Origin: Arcanobacterium bovis
Lineage (GTDB): Bacteria; Actinomycetota; Actinomycetes; Actinomycetales; Actinomycetaceae
Reading direction: 5' to 3'
Length of the DNA stretch: 64,000 bases
Assembly (NCBI RefSeq): GCF_004331995.1
Contig: NZ_SJDT01000003.1
Span: 124,001-188,000 of the forward strand
The position numbers and the translations under genes were made by a program. The notes below the pieces were generated by a model, which worked only from the letters and a program-made list of their open reading frames with translations, made no database searches and was not told the DNA's origin. Positions 1 to 8,829 of the stretch are shown piece after piece (position 1 is the first letter of the stretch; each line of letters opens with the position of its first letter).

Positions 1-357
1 CAAGTCAGGAATGAATGCTTCGCCTAAAGCGTGCAGCAACGGACCGCAGAACAGAATCGGAATGCGAGACGAGCCAGCAAGCGCCTCCACTTCTGCAGGA
101 TCTGGTAGATGAATCTTGCCAGGAGTGATTTCGAGAACTCCGGCTTCTTGGTCGTAATTAACTTCTGCACCGTGTGCGCGCAGCAGCTGACTCACCACAT
201 CGACATCACGAATAAGCGGTACATTTCGCAAAACGGACGTTTCCTCTGTGAGGAGCGCGGCAACCATGGCTTTAGAAACGAAATTCTTTGCACCACGAAC
301 CGTGATTTCGCCTTGGAGTGGGTGCCCGCCCACTACCTTCAAAACGCCACTAGACAT
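1..357 (-). CDS. murA: UDP-N-acetylglucosamine 1-carboxyvinyltransferase, N-terminal part (cut by window edge)
   Basis: MurA transfers enolpyruvate from PEP to UDP-GlcNAc, the first committed step of peptidoglycan synthesis in the cytoplasm. The 119 visible codons begin with ATG at 357, preceded by an AGGAG ribosome site. They show the EPT-family opening: a short strand, then RGAKNFVSKAMVAALL, matching the family's GAKN substrate-binding turn. The rest lies beyond base 1, so the catalytic loop cannot be seen. It is co-directional with leuCD but separated from leuD by 194 bases, so it may have its own promoter. Confidence 0.87.
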   Translation of the reverse strand, partial: MSSGVLKVVGGHPLQGEITVRGAKNFVSKAMVAALLTEETSVLRNVPLIRDVDVVSQLLRAHGAEVNYDQEAGVLEITPGKIHLPDPAEVEALAGSSRIPILFCGPLLHALGEAFIPDL

Positions 358-508
358 TCATTACTCCTTCTTCGCTTGAACCCCTCAAGCGAACACTGAA
401 TACCACAATACAGGCTAAATGCCGATATTAGGCACAGAAAGAGTGCTAAGTCTACCACGTACTGCGAGAAAGGTACATGGTACTGCGTCGTCATCTAGTG
501 AACGCCTC

Positions 509-570
509 GCCGTCAGACACCTGCCGCTTCGGAGGCAATGCTACGTTGCCGTCAGACACCTGCCGCTTCG
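509..570. repeat. 39-bp-offset direct repeat across the leuD stop codon
   Basis: A 23-bp sequence occurs at 509-531 and again at 548-570, identical and offset by 39 bases. The leuD stop codon (552-554) lies inside the second copy. The arrangement looks like a short tandem duplication of the gene's 3' end plus its downstream flank. No function is evident. Confidence 0.8.
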
Positions 571-1211
571 TCGCCGTCACTCGGACGCGCAGATTCAATC
601 GGTACCGAAGGAAGATGACGCGCCGGAAGCGTGCGTGGCATAAAGGCCGGCCGCTTTGCTTCAAAATCTGCAATTGCGTCGGCGTCACGCAAGGTCAAGC
701 TGATATCATCAAGGCCTTCCATCAATCGCCAGCGCGTGTATTCATCAATCTCGAACGTGGCCACAAATTGTCCTGCCGCAACAGTGCAGTTCTCAAGATT
801 GATCTGCACCTCGATGCCAGGCTCAGTCTCCAGTATCTTCCACAGTTGCTCAATATCCTCTTGCGCCAGCACCCCAGCTAACAGGCCCTGCTTACCCGCA
901 TTACCTCGGAAAATATCAGCGAATCGCGGCGCGAATACCGCTTTGAAACCATAGTCTTTCAGTGCCCAGACGGCGTGTTCGCGCGAGGAACCAGTGCCGA
1001 AATCGTTTCCGGCAATCAACACCGTTCCCTGCTTGTATTCAGGCTTGTTGAGCACAAACTCAGGATCATTGCGCCAGGCAGCAAAAAGCGCGTCATCAAA
1101 GCCGGTGCGCGCAACGCGTTTGAGATATACCGCTGGAATGATTTGATCTGTATCAACGTTGGAGCGGCGCAGCGGAACTCCAATGCCAGTGTGCGAAATA
1201 AACTTTTCCAT
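552..1211 (-). CDS. leuD: 3-isopropylmalate dehydratase small subunit
   Basis: LeuD pairs with LeuC to isomerise 2-isopropylmalate to 3-isopropylmalate in leucine synthesis. The protein opens with [14 protein letters not shown] and carries [10 protein letters not shown] and the active-site loop [15 protein letters not shown] of the aconitase swivel domain. I start it at ATG 1211 because this matches family N-termini and has AGGAG 12 nt upstream; a GTG at 1220 is too close to that site. It lies directly behind leuC. The C-terminus runs about 20 residues past the usual PRTLP ending, and the stop lies inside a short duplicated sequence. Confidence 0.95.
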   Translation of the reverse strand: MEKFISHTGIGVPLRRSNVDTDQIIPAVYLKRVARTGFDDALFAAWRNDPEFVLNKPEYKQGTVLIAGNDFGTGSSREHAVWALKDYGFKAVFAPRFADIFRGNAGKQGLLAGVLAQEDIEQLWKILETEPGIEVQINLENCTVAAGQFVATFEIDEYTRWRLMEGLDDISLTLRDADAIADFEAKRPAFMPRTLPARHLPSVPIESARPSDGDEAAGV

Positions 1212-1226
1212 TCGTGTCACTTGCTC

Positions 1227-2687
1227 CTAGTTCGTTTCGGTTACGTCTGACGGCGTCGTGAAGGTGATCTCTGACGGCGCAGCATCTGCGAGATCCGACG
1301 GCGTTGCCAACATGCCACGAATCGCCGTCGCCGCTGCTACCAGTGGAGAAACGAGATGCGTTCGTCCGCCCTTACCTTGGCGCCCCTCGAAATTTCGATT
1401 CGAGGTCGACGCCGCACGCTCACCTGGCGCGAGTTGATCTGGATTCATACCCAAACACATTGAACACCCAGCGTTTCGCCACTGAGCTCCAAAGTCTTTG
1501 AAGATTCGATCAAGCCCCTCAGCTTCTGCCTGTAAACGGACGCGAGCTGAACCTGGAACCACCAGCACGCGAACGCCGTCGGCCTTTCGCTTACCCTCAA
1601 TAATCTTGGCCACGCTCCGCAAATCTTCAATTCTCCCGTTCGTACACGATCCAATAAACACCGTGTCTACAGGGATATTCTTCATCGGAGTGCCCGGAAC
1701 CAGCCCCATATACTCGAGCGCACGCTCAGCCGCCTGACGTTTCGTCTTGTCGGCGATATCGGCGGGATCTGGCACAGTGCTGGAAATCGGAACGCCCTGG
1801 CCAGGGTTCGTTCCCCACGTAACGTAAGGCTCTAAGGTGTCAGCGTCGATATCCACTTCGGCATCAAATACGGCGTCGTCGTCGGAACACAAGGTTTGCC
1901 AGTATGCAACAGCTTCGTCCCACTGCTCGCCCTGCGGCGCATGAGGCTTGTCTTTAATGTAATCAAAGGTGACGACGTCGGGTGCGATCATTCCGGCTCG
2001 CGCACCTGCTTCAATCGACATATTGCAGATAGTCATGCGAGCTTCCATCGACAGCTTTCGGATCGCCTCGCCACGATATTCGAGCACGTATCCTTGACCA
2101 CCATTGGTACCTATTTTAGCGATAACAGCCAAGATAATATCTTTGGCGGTTGTGCCAGGTTTTAGTTCTCCGCGAATGTTTATCGCCATGGTTTTGAAGG
2201 GAGCGAGCGGGAGTGTCTGAGTGGCGAGCACATGTTCCACTTCAGAGGTGCCAATACCAAAAGCAAGTGCACCAAAAGCACCGTGCGTTGAAGTGTGGGA
2301 ATCTCCGCACACGATAGTCATGCCTGGTTGGGTTAGACCGAGCTGTGGGCCAACGACGTGCACGATTCCTTGATCGGCGTCGCCCAAGGAATGAATGCGC
2401 ACCCCAAAATCCTGCGCGTTCTTGCGCAGCGTGTCGATTTGGATTCGCGAGATTGGATCGGCAATCGGCTGATCGATATTCACAGTTGGAGTGTTGTGAT
2501 CTTCGGTTGCGATGGTGAGATCGGGCCGGCGCACTGTACGCCCTGCCAAACGTAAACCCTCGAATGCCTGTGGACTCGTCACCTCATGGCATAGATGCAG
2601 GTCGATATACAATAGATCCGGAGCACCATCGCTGCCGCGCTTTACTATGTGGTGATCCCACACTTTTTCTGCGAGTGTTCGAGCCAT
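1227..2687 (-). CDS. leuC: 3-isopropylmalate dehydratase large subunit
   Basis: LeuC is the 4Fe-4S aconitase-family subunit of isopropylmalate isomerase. At 486 residues it has family length. The three cluster cysteines are visible as C348 (GSCTNGR) and C408/C411 (GCSMCLGM); the N-terminus [11 protein letters not shown] and the [22 protein letters not shown] stretch are typical. ATG at 2687 follows a GGGGAA ribosome site. It is the first gene of leuCD, and its promoter must lie in the 104-bp gap shared with the divergent IclR gene, which holds an inverted repeat that could be the operator. Confidence 0.97.
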   Translation of the reverse strand: MARTLAEKVWDHHIVKRGSDGAPDLLYIDLHLCHEVTSPQAFEGLRLAGRTVRRPDLTIATEDHNTPTVNIDQPIADPISRIQIDTLRKNAQDFGVRIHSLGDADQGIVHVVGPQLGLTQPGMTIVCGDSHTSTHGAFGALAFGIGTSEVEHVLATQTLPLAPFKTMAINIRGELKPGTTAKDIILAVIAKIGTNGGQGYVLEYRGEAIRKLSMEARMTICNMSIEAGARAGMIAPDVVTFDYIKDKPHAPQGEQWDEAVAYWQTLCSDDDAVFDAEVDIDADTLEPYVTWGTNPGQGVPISSTVPDPADIADKTKRQAAERALEYMGLVPGTPMKNIPVDTVFIGSCTNGRIEDLRSVAKIIEGKRKADGVRVLVVPGSARVRLQAEAEGLDRIFKDFGAQWRNAGCSMCLGMNPDQLAPGERAASTSNRNFEGRQGKGGRTHLVSPLVAAATAIRGMLATPSDLADAAPSEITFTTPSDVTETN

Positions 2688-2721
2688 ATTTCCCCACTTC
2701 TTAGGTTTGCATGTATCCCTT

Positions 2722-2751
2722 ACACATAGACTGGTAAAATTTTTTATGTGT
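2722..2751. promoter_or_regulatory. Inverted repeat in the leuC / IclR divergent gap
   Basis: ACACATA at 2722-2728 and TATGTGT at 2745-2751 form a perfect 7-bp inverted repeat with a 16-bp AT-rich spacer. It sits midway between the two divergent start codons. IclR-family regulators commonly bind such sites in the gap to their divergent target, so this is a candidate operator. Binding is inferred. Confidence 0.4.
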
Positions 2752-2791
2752 CACACTTGCGTCTCATCGTTTGGGATGGCAATATCATTAC

Positions 2792-3523
2792 ATGGACGCA
2801 ATTGATTCTGGCAGTGGTGTAGGTGTATTGGACAAAGCCGCCATGGTACTTGGTGCGCTTGAAGCAGGGCCATTAACGCTTGCCCAGCTCGTCACAGCCA
2901 CACATTTAGCACGCCCCACGGCACACCGTCTCGCTGTAGCGCTTGAACATCACCGTCTCGTAGCGCGCGATATGCAAGGACGTTTCGTGCTTGGACCACG
3001 TCTTACTGAGCTTGCCTCGGCGGCTGGCGAAGATCGCCTCCTCGCCGCCGCAAATCCGGTACTGATTGCCTTGCGCGATCATACTGGCGAATCAGCTCAG
3101 CTCTACCGCCGTCAAGGCGACCAGCGAATTTGCGTGGCCGCAGCCGAGCGCGCGATGGGCTTGCGCGATTCAATTCCAGTTGGCGCAACACTGTCGATGC
3201 TAGCTGGTTCCGCAGCGCAAATTCTTCTTGCGTGGGAAGAACCTGACCGTCTCCATCGGGGATTGCACGGTGCTCAATTCACAGCTACCGTTCTTTCCGC
3301 AGTACGCCGGCGTGGATGGTCGCAGTCGGTTGGCGAACGCGAGGCAGGCGTGGCATCAATTTCCGCCCCTGTACGTGGCCCATCTGGCCGCGTGATTGCA
3401 GCCGTCTCAATCTCAGGTCCGATTGAACGCATGGGGCGCCAGCCTGGACGCCAGCACGCTGCCGCCGTCGTCACCGCAGCAAACCGCCTCACAGAAGTAC
3501 TTAAGCGCACCGAAGGTATCTAA
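2792..3523 (+). CDS. IclR-family transcriptional regulator (LtbR-like) of leuCD
   Basis: The 243-residue protein has an N-terminal winged helix-turn-helix (about residues 10-70: VLDKAAMVLGAL, LAQLVTATHLARPTAHRLAV) and a C-terminal IclR effector domain ending in an SISGP-type motif. Divergent placement against leuC is the arrangement of LtbR, the IclR-type repressor of leucine and tryptophan genes in Corynebacterium. A similar role here is inferred. I chose ATG 2792: the hexamer CAATAT ends 6 nt before it (leaderless pattern), and the protein then opens like its relatives (DAIDSGSGVGVLDKA). The upstream in-frame TTG at 2771 is less likely. Confidence 0.88.
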   Translation: MDAIDSGSGVGVLDKAAMVLGALEAGPLTLAQLVTATHLARPTAHRLAVALEHHRLVARDMQGRFVLGPRLTELASAAGEDRLLAAANPVLIALRDHTGESAQLYRRQGDQRICVAAAERAMGLRDSIPVGATLSMLAGSAAQILLAWEEPDRLHRGLHGAQFTATVLSAVRRRGWSQSVGEREAGVASISAPVRGPSGRVIAAVSISGPIERMGRQPGRQHAAAVVTAANRLTEVLKRTEGI

Positions 3524-3526
3524 ACC

Positions 3527-4675
3527 ATGAAGAAAACCCTCTTAGTGACCAATGACTTTCCGCCACGCGCAGGTGGAATTCAAACATTCCTGGAGGGCTT
3601 CGTCGGTGAGCTTGACCCAGCTCAGCTCGTGGTTTATGCCTCGACTCCCCCAGATACCGAATCTGAATCGGGAGCCGACGCCGCTGCGCGTTACGATGCG
3701 TCTGTACCGTATGAGGTAGTGCGTTATCCAGGCACGATGATGTTGCCGATCCCTGCTGTACAGAAAAAAATGCAGGAACTTATCGCTGAGCACGCAATTC
3801 ATAATGTGTGGTTCGGTGCCGCAGCACCCTTGGGATTGATGGCAAACGCAGCGCGCAAAGCCGGAGCTCAGCAGGTCATTTCCACCACGCACGGGCATGA
3901 AATTGGGTGGTCGATGATTCCGGGCGCCCGTGCGTTGTTGCGCAAAGTTTTTCACGACGCCGATGTGGTCACCTACCTCACTGAGGCGACGTTGAAACGG
4001 CTACGCCCCCACATCGGCGATACACGAATCATGCAGCTCCACGGGGCGATAGATCCTGAGGCATTTGCATTTGATAAGCAGGCGCGTGAGAATTTGCGCC
4101 AGCGTTATGGAATTGATGAAAACGCACAGGTAGTAGTGTGCATTTCGCGCCTCGTTGAACGCAAAGGCCAAGACAAACTCATTATGGCGTGGGATCGAAT
4201 TGTGCAACGTTTCCCAGATGCCGTACTACTCATCGTAGGTAAAGGTCCGTACGGCGAGAAACTGCAGGAACTAGCTGCAAACTCAGCGGTGCGGGATTCA
4301 ATCGTGTTCACTGGCGAGATCCCGTATTCAGAGTTGGCGGCGCATTATTCGGTAGGCGATGTATTTACGATGCCATGCAGAACTCGTGGTGGTGGGCTCG
4401 ACATTGAGGGTTTGGGGATCGTTTATTTAGAGGCTTATGCTGCTGGTTTGCCAGTGATTGCTGGAGATTCAGGTGGCGCTCCTGAAGCTGTGCTTGATGG
4501 GCACACGGGAATTGTGGTCAATGGCCGGGAAGTGGGCGCGATCAGGCAAGCAGTTGAATATATGCTCGAAGACCCGCAACGTGCCGAAGCGATGGGCACA
4601 GCTGGTTTGGCATGGGTTGATGAGCATTGGCGCTGGTGTGATGTGGCGCGGCCGCTGGTGCAGCTGCTCTCTTAG
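3527..4675 (+). CDS. GT4 mannosyltransferase, PimB'-like (phosphatidylinositol mannoside synthesis)
   Basis: This 382-residue GT-B glycosyltransferase resembles PimB', which adds the second mannose to phosphatidylinositol monomannoside at the cytoplasmic membrane. It opens with VTNDFPPRAGGIQTFL, the acceptor-site signature of this group. It has the GT4 donor-site region (SRLVERKGQDKLI) and the E-x7-E motif within DIEGLGIVYLEAYAAGLPVIA. The start is 3 nt after the IclR stop, so the two are probably co-transcribed. The PimB' assignment is by family resemblance; another GDP-mannose GT4 enzyme remains possible. Confidence 0.8.
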   Translation: MKKTLLVTNDFPPRAGGIQTFLEGFVGELDPAQLVVYASTPPDTESESGADAAARYDASVPYEVVRYPGTMMLPIPAVQKKMQELIAEHAIHNVWFGAAAPLGLMANAARKAGAQQVISTTHGHEIGWSMIPGARALLRKVFHDADVVTYLTEATLKRLRPHIGDTRIMQLHGAIDPEAFAFDKQARENLRQRYGIDENAQVVVCISRLVERKGQDKLIMAWDRIVQRFPDAVLLIVGKGPYGEKLQELAANSAVRDSIVFTGEIPYSELAAHYSVGDVFTMPCRTRGGGLDIEGLGIVYLEAYAAGLPVIAGDSGGAPEAVLDGHTGIVVNGREVGAIRQAVEYMLEDPQRAEAMGTAGLAWVDEHWRWCDVARPLVQLLS

Positions 4676-4856
4676 GGTTATTAACTGGCTAGTTTTAGGA
4701 TTATTGAATGGCTAGTTAGCGGAGCACTTTCCCTAACTTTGGCGATTTTTATTCAAGTGCCGCCAAAATTGGCCGATGCCCAAAGATTCGCCTAAGTTAG
4801 GGCACGCGTTATCAGTGACCCAAATGGGCCGCCGAAAAAATCCAGTTTCAACCCTG

Positions 4857-4862
4857 TAGAAT
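4857..4862 (+). promoter_or_regulatory. -10 element of the M3 peptidase gene (leaderless pattern)
   Basis: TAGAAT is followed by 6 nt and then the ATG at 4869, with no ribosome-binding site. A start point about 7 nt after the hexamer would fall on the A of the start codon, giving a leaderless mRNA. This is the clearest example of a spacing seen at many genes in this window. Confidence 0.55.
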
Positions 4863-4868
4863 AAACAC

Positions 4869-6902
4869 ATGACCATAGAAAATAACCCATTACTACAAAA
4901 ATCGGACTTGCCATATGAGCTCCCCGATTGGGAGTTAATCAAGCCCGAACACATCATTCCCGCACTGGAACATGCAATCGCAACGCAACGCCAAGCTTGG
5001 GAAGCCGTTGCATCGGATACTTCTACTCCAACAGTTGAAAACACTGTTGAAGCGCTTGAGAACGCAGGAGAACTGATCGAATCGGTTCTTAACACCAGCT
5101 TCACATTGATTAGTTCAGTTGGCGGCGAAGCCTTTGAGAAGATCGAAGCCGAGATGGGGCCTATGATGGCTGAACATTTCAACGCTTTCTATCTCGATGA
5201 ACGAATTTATCACCGGTTGCGCGAGCTCAATCTCGATGATGCAGATGCTGAAACGCGCCATTTCGTAACTGAACTGCTGGCAGAGTTCGAGCAGCGCGGT
5301 GTGGCGCTGTCTCCTGAGCAAAAGAGCATATTGCGCCAGTTGGACACCGACCTTTCCGAAGCCGAGATTGCATTTGGTCAGCGCGTTGTGCAGGCGATGA
5401 GCGATAATGAGCTTCTTGTCACTGACCGATCGTTGCTCGCGGGCTTGAGCGAAGAGAAGATTGCATCATATACGAGCGACGACGGCACGATCCGACTTCC
5501 ACTGGAGAATTTCACTAATCAGCCATTACAAACGGAATTGCTCAATCACGACACCCGCACCGCCTTACTCGCAACATCGATGAACCGAGGGTTTGGCGAA
5601 CACGAAAGTTCGGATACTCGCCATCTCGTATTGAAAATTGCCCAGTTGCGTGCACAACGCGCCGAGTTACTTGGATACCCGCATCATTCCCAAGCCGTTG
5701 CCCAGCAAGGAATGGCAAAGGACGCCGAGGCTATCTTGCAGCTGCTCATCTCGGTTGCGAAACCTGCTGTGGAGGCAGTCAAGGTGGAATCCGATAAGCT
5801 TAAGAGCATGGCACACGACGCGGGGCAAGAGGAAGAGTTTTCAGCCGCGGATTGGATTTTCTATCAGGAGAAGCTCCGCGCTGATATTGGTCTTGACGAC
5901 GCCGCAATGGCACCATATTTCCTGCTAGAGAACGTGGTAGAGAATGGTATTTTCTTTGCCGCACATGAGCTCTACGGCATTAGTTTCGTGGAACGTACCG
6001 ATCTCCACGGTTATTTGCCCAGCGTGCGCACGTGGGAAGTTGTGAATGACGACGGCGTTGGGATCGCTTTGTTCCAGGCAGATTTTTATCGCCGCAAGGG
6101 CAAGCACGGTGGTGCATGGATGCACGAAATCGTGGCTGGTTCGAGTTTGAGCGGCAAGAAGCCACTCATCATGAACAACTGCAATTTCGAAGAGCCGCCA
6201 GCTGGTGAGCCGTGTCTGCTCACGTGGGACAACGTGGTCACTGTATTCCATGAGTTTGGCCATGCGCTTCATGGCATCTTGACGAATACGAAGTATCGTT
6301 CGACGTCGGGCACTCACGTTCCGCGTGATTTCGTGGAGACACCGTCCCAGCTCAACGAGATGTGGGCTTATAACCCGCAGGTACTAGCTCGCTATGCTGT
6401 GCATTACCGCTCTGGTGAACCGCTTCCAGAGCATCTCGTTACTGCTCTGGCTGAATCAAAGACCTTTGGTCAGGCTTTTGAAACCACGGAGTTGCTTGCG
6501 TCGGCGCTATTGGATCAGGCTTGGCACCGGATTTCCTCACAAGAGATTCCGGCTAACGTGGAGGATTTCGAAAAGGCAGCTTTGGAAGAGTATGGGGTTT
6601 ATTGCGAGCTTATTCCGCCGCGTTATCGCTCCACATACTTCAACCATACTTTCGGAGGCGGTTACGACGCCGGATACTATTCCTATATCTGGGCTGAGGT
6701 ATTAGCAGCAGATATTGAGAACTGGTTTAAGACGTCGGCTGCTGTGGACGGCGACGGTGGTCTGAACCGTGCCGCTGGTGAACGCGTTCGATCTGAGATC
6801 CTTGCGCGCGGAAACTCCCGTGCTCCAATGGATTCTTTCCGTGCTTTGCTTGGACGCGATCCTCGCCCAGAAGCTATCTTGGAACGCCGTGGCTTAGCTT
6901 AA
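4869..6902 (+). CDS. M3-family zinc oligopeptidase (Dcp/OpdA-like)
   Basis: The 677-residue protein is a thimet-oligopeptidase-type zinc peptidase that cleaves short peptides in the cytoplasm. The metal site is VFHEFGHALHG, with H461-E462-x-x-H465 and a downstream glutamate in FVETPSQLNEMW. The C-terminal part HTFGGGYDAGYYSYIWAEVLAADI is the conserved M3 substrate-binding region. Length and motif order match bacterial Dcp/OpdA. It appears monocistronic: promoter TAGAAT lies just upstream and a 20-bp stem terminator follows at 6965. Confidence 0.93.
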   Translation: MTIENNPLLQKSDLPYELPDWELIKPEHIIPALEHAIATQRQAWEAVASDTSTPTVENTVEALENAGELIESVLNTSFTLISSVGGEAFEKIEAEMGPMMAEHFNAFYLDERIYHRLRELNLDDADAETRHFVTELLAEFEQRGVALSPEQKSILRQLDTDLSEAEIAFGQRVVQAMSDNELLVTDRSLLAGLSEEKIASYTSDDGTIRLPLENFTNQPLQTELLNHDTRTALLATSMNRGFGEHESSDTRHLVLKIAQLRAQRAELLGYPHHSQAVAQQGMAKDAEAILQLLISVAKPAVEAVKVESDKLKSMAHDAGQEEEFSAADWIFYQEKLRADIGLDDAAMAPYFLLENVVENGIFFAAHELYGISFVERTDLHGYLPSVRTWEVVNDDGVGIALFQADFYRRKGKHGGAWMHEIVAGSSLSGKKPLIMNNCNFEEPPAGEPCLLTWDNVVTVFHEFGHALHGILTNTKYRSTSGTHVPRDFVETPSQLNEMWAYNPQVLARYAVHYRSGEPLPEHLVTALAESKTFGQAFETTELLASALLDQAWHRISSQEIPANVEDFEKAALEEYGVYCELIPPRYRSTYFNHTFGGGYDAGYYSYIWAEVLAADIENWFKTSAAVDGDGGLNRAAGERVRSEILARGNSRAPMDSFRALLGRDPRPEAILERRGLA

Positions 6903-6964
6903 AACTCTGCTCGTGGTTGGCGCGTGCCATTCTTGCTCAATGGTATAGTTCCGACTCGGCATGG

Positions 6965-7015
6965 CTGTGGGCTCAGTTCCTCAAATTACTTGAGGAACTG
7001 AGCCCACAGTTTTTG
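6965..7015 (+). terminator. Strong intrinsic terminator after the M3 peptidase
   Basis: A perfect 20-bp stem (6965-6984 with 6990-7009) closes a 5-nt ATTAC loop and is followed by TTTTTG. It lies 63 bp past the peptidase stop and marks the left border of the accessory stretch that follows. Confidence 0.93.
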
Positions 7016-7079
7016 TTTTGAGTGTTTTCATGTGTGTGTTTGTTTTAGTGAACACCCAAGTGTTGTTCTCCTCTACCCC

Positions 7080-7136
7080 TGGTAGCCACGCACGTTGACA
7101 TAGTTTTATGTGTTCACGCAGTATGCGTGACTACCA
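7080..7136. promoter_or_regulatory. 13-bp inverted repeat enclosing a TTGACA hexamer
   Basis: TGGTAGCCACGCA (7080-7092) pairs with TGCGTGACTACCA (7124-7136) with one mismatch, around a 31-nt centre. That centre contains TTGACA at 7095-7100. The repeat sits just before the small frame at 7158. It could be an operator flanking a promoter, or an RNA stem. No convincing -10 is visible at the usual spacing. Confidence 0.35.
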
Positions 7137-7157
7137 AGGAATTCAGAGGGAGTTATT

Positions 7158-7256
7158 GTGGTTTATGCATTCTTACGGCGAGCCGTGAGTGTACCGACAT
7201 CGGCAGCACGGATAGTAAACACGGGACTGCTACAGCTGTGCCGTAAACATACTTAG
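7158..7256 (+). CDS. Possible 32-residue peptide, unrecognised
   Basis: A GTG start at 7158 is preceded by AGGGAG at a good ribosome-site distance (5 nt). The frame stays open for 32 codons to a TAG at 7256. The peptide is basic, with a hydrophobic N-terminal third (VVYAFLRRAVSV), and has one cysteine near the end. I do not recognise it. Its position between a terminator plus inverted repeat and the tandem repeats suggests either a leader peptide or a small gene of the island. Its last third resembles a degenerate copy of the downstream 23-bp repeat. Confidence 0.3.
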   Translation: MVYAFLRRAVSVPTSAARIVNTGLLQLCRKHT

Positions 7257-7260
7257 CCCA

Positions 7261-7352
7261 GCGCCAAAACACGGGTTGCTATGGCGCCAAAACACGGGTT
7301 GCTATGGCGCCGAAACCCGGATTACTATGGCGCCGAAACCCGGATTGCCCTA
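7261..7352. repeat. Four tandem 23-bp repeats upstream of the AAA/DUF4143 gene
   Basis: The unit gcgccaaaacacgggttgct plus atg recurs four times at exact 23-bp spacing, starting at 7261, 7284, 7307 and 7330. Copies 1-2 read aaaacacggg; copies 3-4 read gaaacccgg with an altered end. Each junction creates the palindrome GGCGCC. There are no unique spacers, so it is not a CRISPR array. It ends 40 bp before the ATPase start codon, where it could be an iterated binding site or the scar of a mobile unit. Confidence 0.85.
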
Positions 7353-7392
7353 TCCTTGTATGTACCTAACTGTAACCGTACGAAGGAAAGCC

Positions 7393-8646
7393 ATGTATCT
7401 GCCGCGTGTATTAGATTCAGTTGTTGCTCGGCACCTAGACGGATTCGGTGGAGTGCTTATAGAAGGCGTACGCGCGTGTGGAAAAACTGAAACAGGCAGG
7501 CATCATGCGTCGTCGGAAATCGCACTTGATTCATCGTCATTTGGTATTCGCACTGCATTAGAGACTGATCCGAGCTTAGTTCTTCAAGGAGAGACTCCAC
7601 GTCTAATTGATGAGTGGCAAATTGAGCCACTACTGTGGAATGACATTCGGAAAGAAATAGACGCACGCGGAAAACCTGGGCAGTTTATTCTCACAGGGTC
7701 TGCAGTTCCAGCAGATAACGAGCGGAGACACCCTGGTTCGCATCGAATTATGAAGACGCGGATGCGTCCGATGACTCTTTATGAAAGAGGGATGGGAACC
7801 GCAAAAGTGAGCCTCGAAGGCCTCTTTCGTGGTAGTGCTTTCGAAACGAATCTCGAGCCTGATATTGATATCCGTGACGTACTCGAGCAACTTATCCATG
7901 GTGGTTGGCCAGGTGATTTACGAAAATCTGTTGCTCAAGCTCAAGATGGTCTACAGGCATACATTGACGAGGTTATCTCTAACGATCTCGATCGTCTCGA
8001 TAATGAACCTCGTCGTGACCCTATACGGATGTGGGAGCTCTTCCGATCCTTATCTCGCCATGTTGGAACAGAAGTTCAGTATACGACTATTGCTGGAGAT
8101 ATAGCTGCAACTACTCCGATTACACCGGAAACAGTTGTCGCATATCTGAATACTCTCCAGCGGCTGTTCCTCTTAGAATACCAAGATGCTTGGGCTCCAC
8201 ACATTCGCTCACGATACGCAGTACGTACCAGTCCGAAGATTCACCTCGTTGATCCAGCCCTAGCTGCTGCGGCCCTTGGTGTCGGCGTCGACAAGCTCCT
8301 CACTGATCTTGAGACAGCCGGGCAGTGGTTTGAATCGTGGGTCGTCCAACATCTGCGAGTTTTCGCTGAACCGATACGTGGCAGAGTATTGCATTACCGA
8401 GACAAATCTGGACGAGAAGCAGACGCTATTGTGATGCTTCCCGACGGATCATGGGGTGCGTTCGAAGTGAAGCTAGGGCAACGGCAAGTAGAAGCTGGAA
8501 AGAACTCTCTTCTCAAGTTTGCTCAAACTATTGACGTAGATAAGACCGGATCACCAGCTTTTCTCGCGGTCGTTACGGCAAATGGGCCAACAATGAGTGT
8601 GGGTGACGGCGTCATCACCTTACCAATCAGCTCTTTTGCACCATAG
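7393..8646 (+). CDS. AAA-family ATPase with DUF4143 domain
   Basis: The 417-residue protein combines an N-terminal AAA_14-type ATPase with a C-terminal DUF4143 domain. It shows a P-loop variant GVRACGKTETG near residue 25, a short Walker B region (PRLIDEWQ) and a sensor-like ILTGSA. The C-terminal part has the nuclease-fold-like strand pattern GREADAIVMLPDGSWGAFEVKLG. Such proteins are scattered in many bacteria and often horizontally carried; their role is not established. I start at ATG 7393, which follows AAGGAAA. It is an isolated gene, flanked by tandem repeats and an orphan frame. Confidence 0.88.
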   Translation: MYLPRVLDSVVARHLDGFGGVLIEGVRACGKTETGRHHASSEIALDSSSFGIRTALETDPSLVLQGETPRLIDEWQIEPLLWNDIRKEIDARGKPGQFILTGSAVPADNERRHPGSHRIMKTRMRPMTLYERGMGTAKVSLEGLFRGSAFETNLEPDIDIRDVLEQLIHGGWPGDLRKSVAQAQDGLQAYIDEVISNDLDRLDNEPRRDPIRMWELFRSLSRHVGTEVQYTTIAGDIAATTPITPETVVAYLNTLQRLFLLEYQDAWAPHIRSRYAVRTSPKIHLVDPALAAAALGVGVDKLLTDLETAGQWFESWVVQHLRVFAEPIRGRVLHYRDKSGREADAIVMLPDGSWGAFEVKLGQRQVEAGKNSLLKFAQTIDVDKTGSPAFLAVVTANGPTMSVGDGVITLPISSFAP

Positions 8647-8829
8647 GAATGTAGTGGTTAACGGGACGTATTCAGCACAGTGCGAGAGAAAATTGGGAGC
8701 GTACCAAGAGTGAGAGATTGTAATCATTCACACTGGATCTGCGCCCATATCTTGTGATTATGCTTCGACCTCTGGTGCTACTTCGACAGTTACGTATAGA
8801 AAAATTCTTTGTGAAGGAGGTGACAGTAC

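Noticed and set aside
2688-2791. Leucine attenuator peptide before leuC
   Set aside because: No leucine-rich short frame or terminator/antiterminator pair is present; leuC has its own ribosome site close to the gap's promoter region.
7261-7352. CRISPR array
   Set aside because: The 23-bp units are directly adjacent without unique spacers, there are only four, and no cas genes are near.
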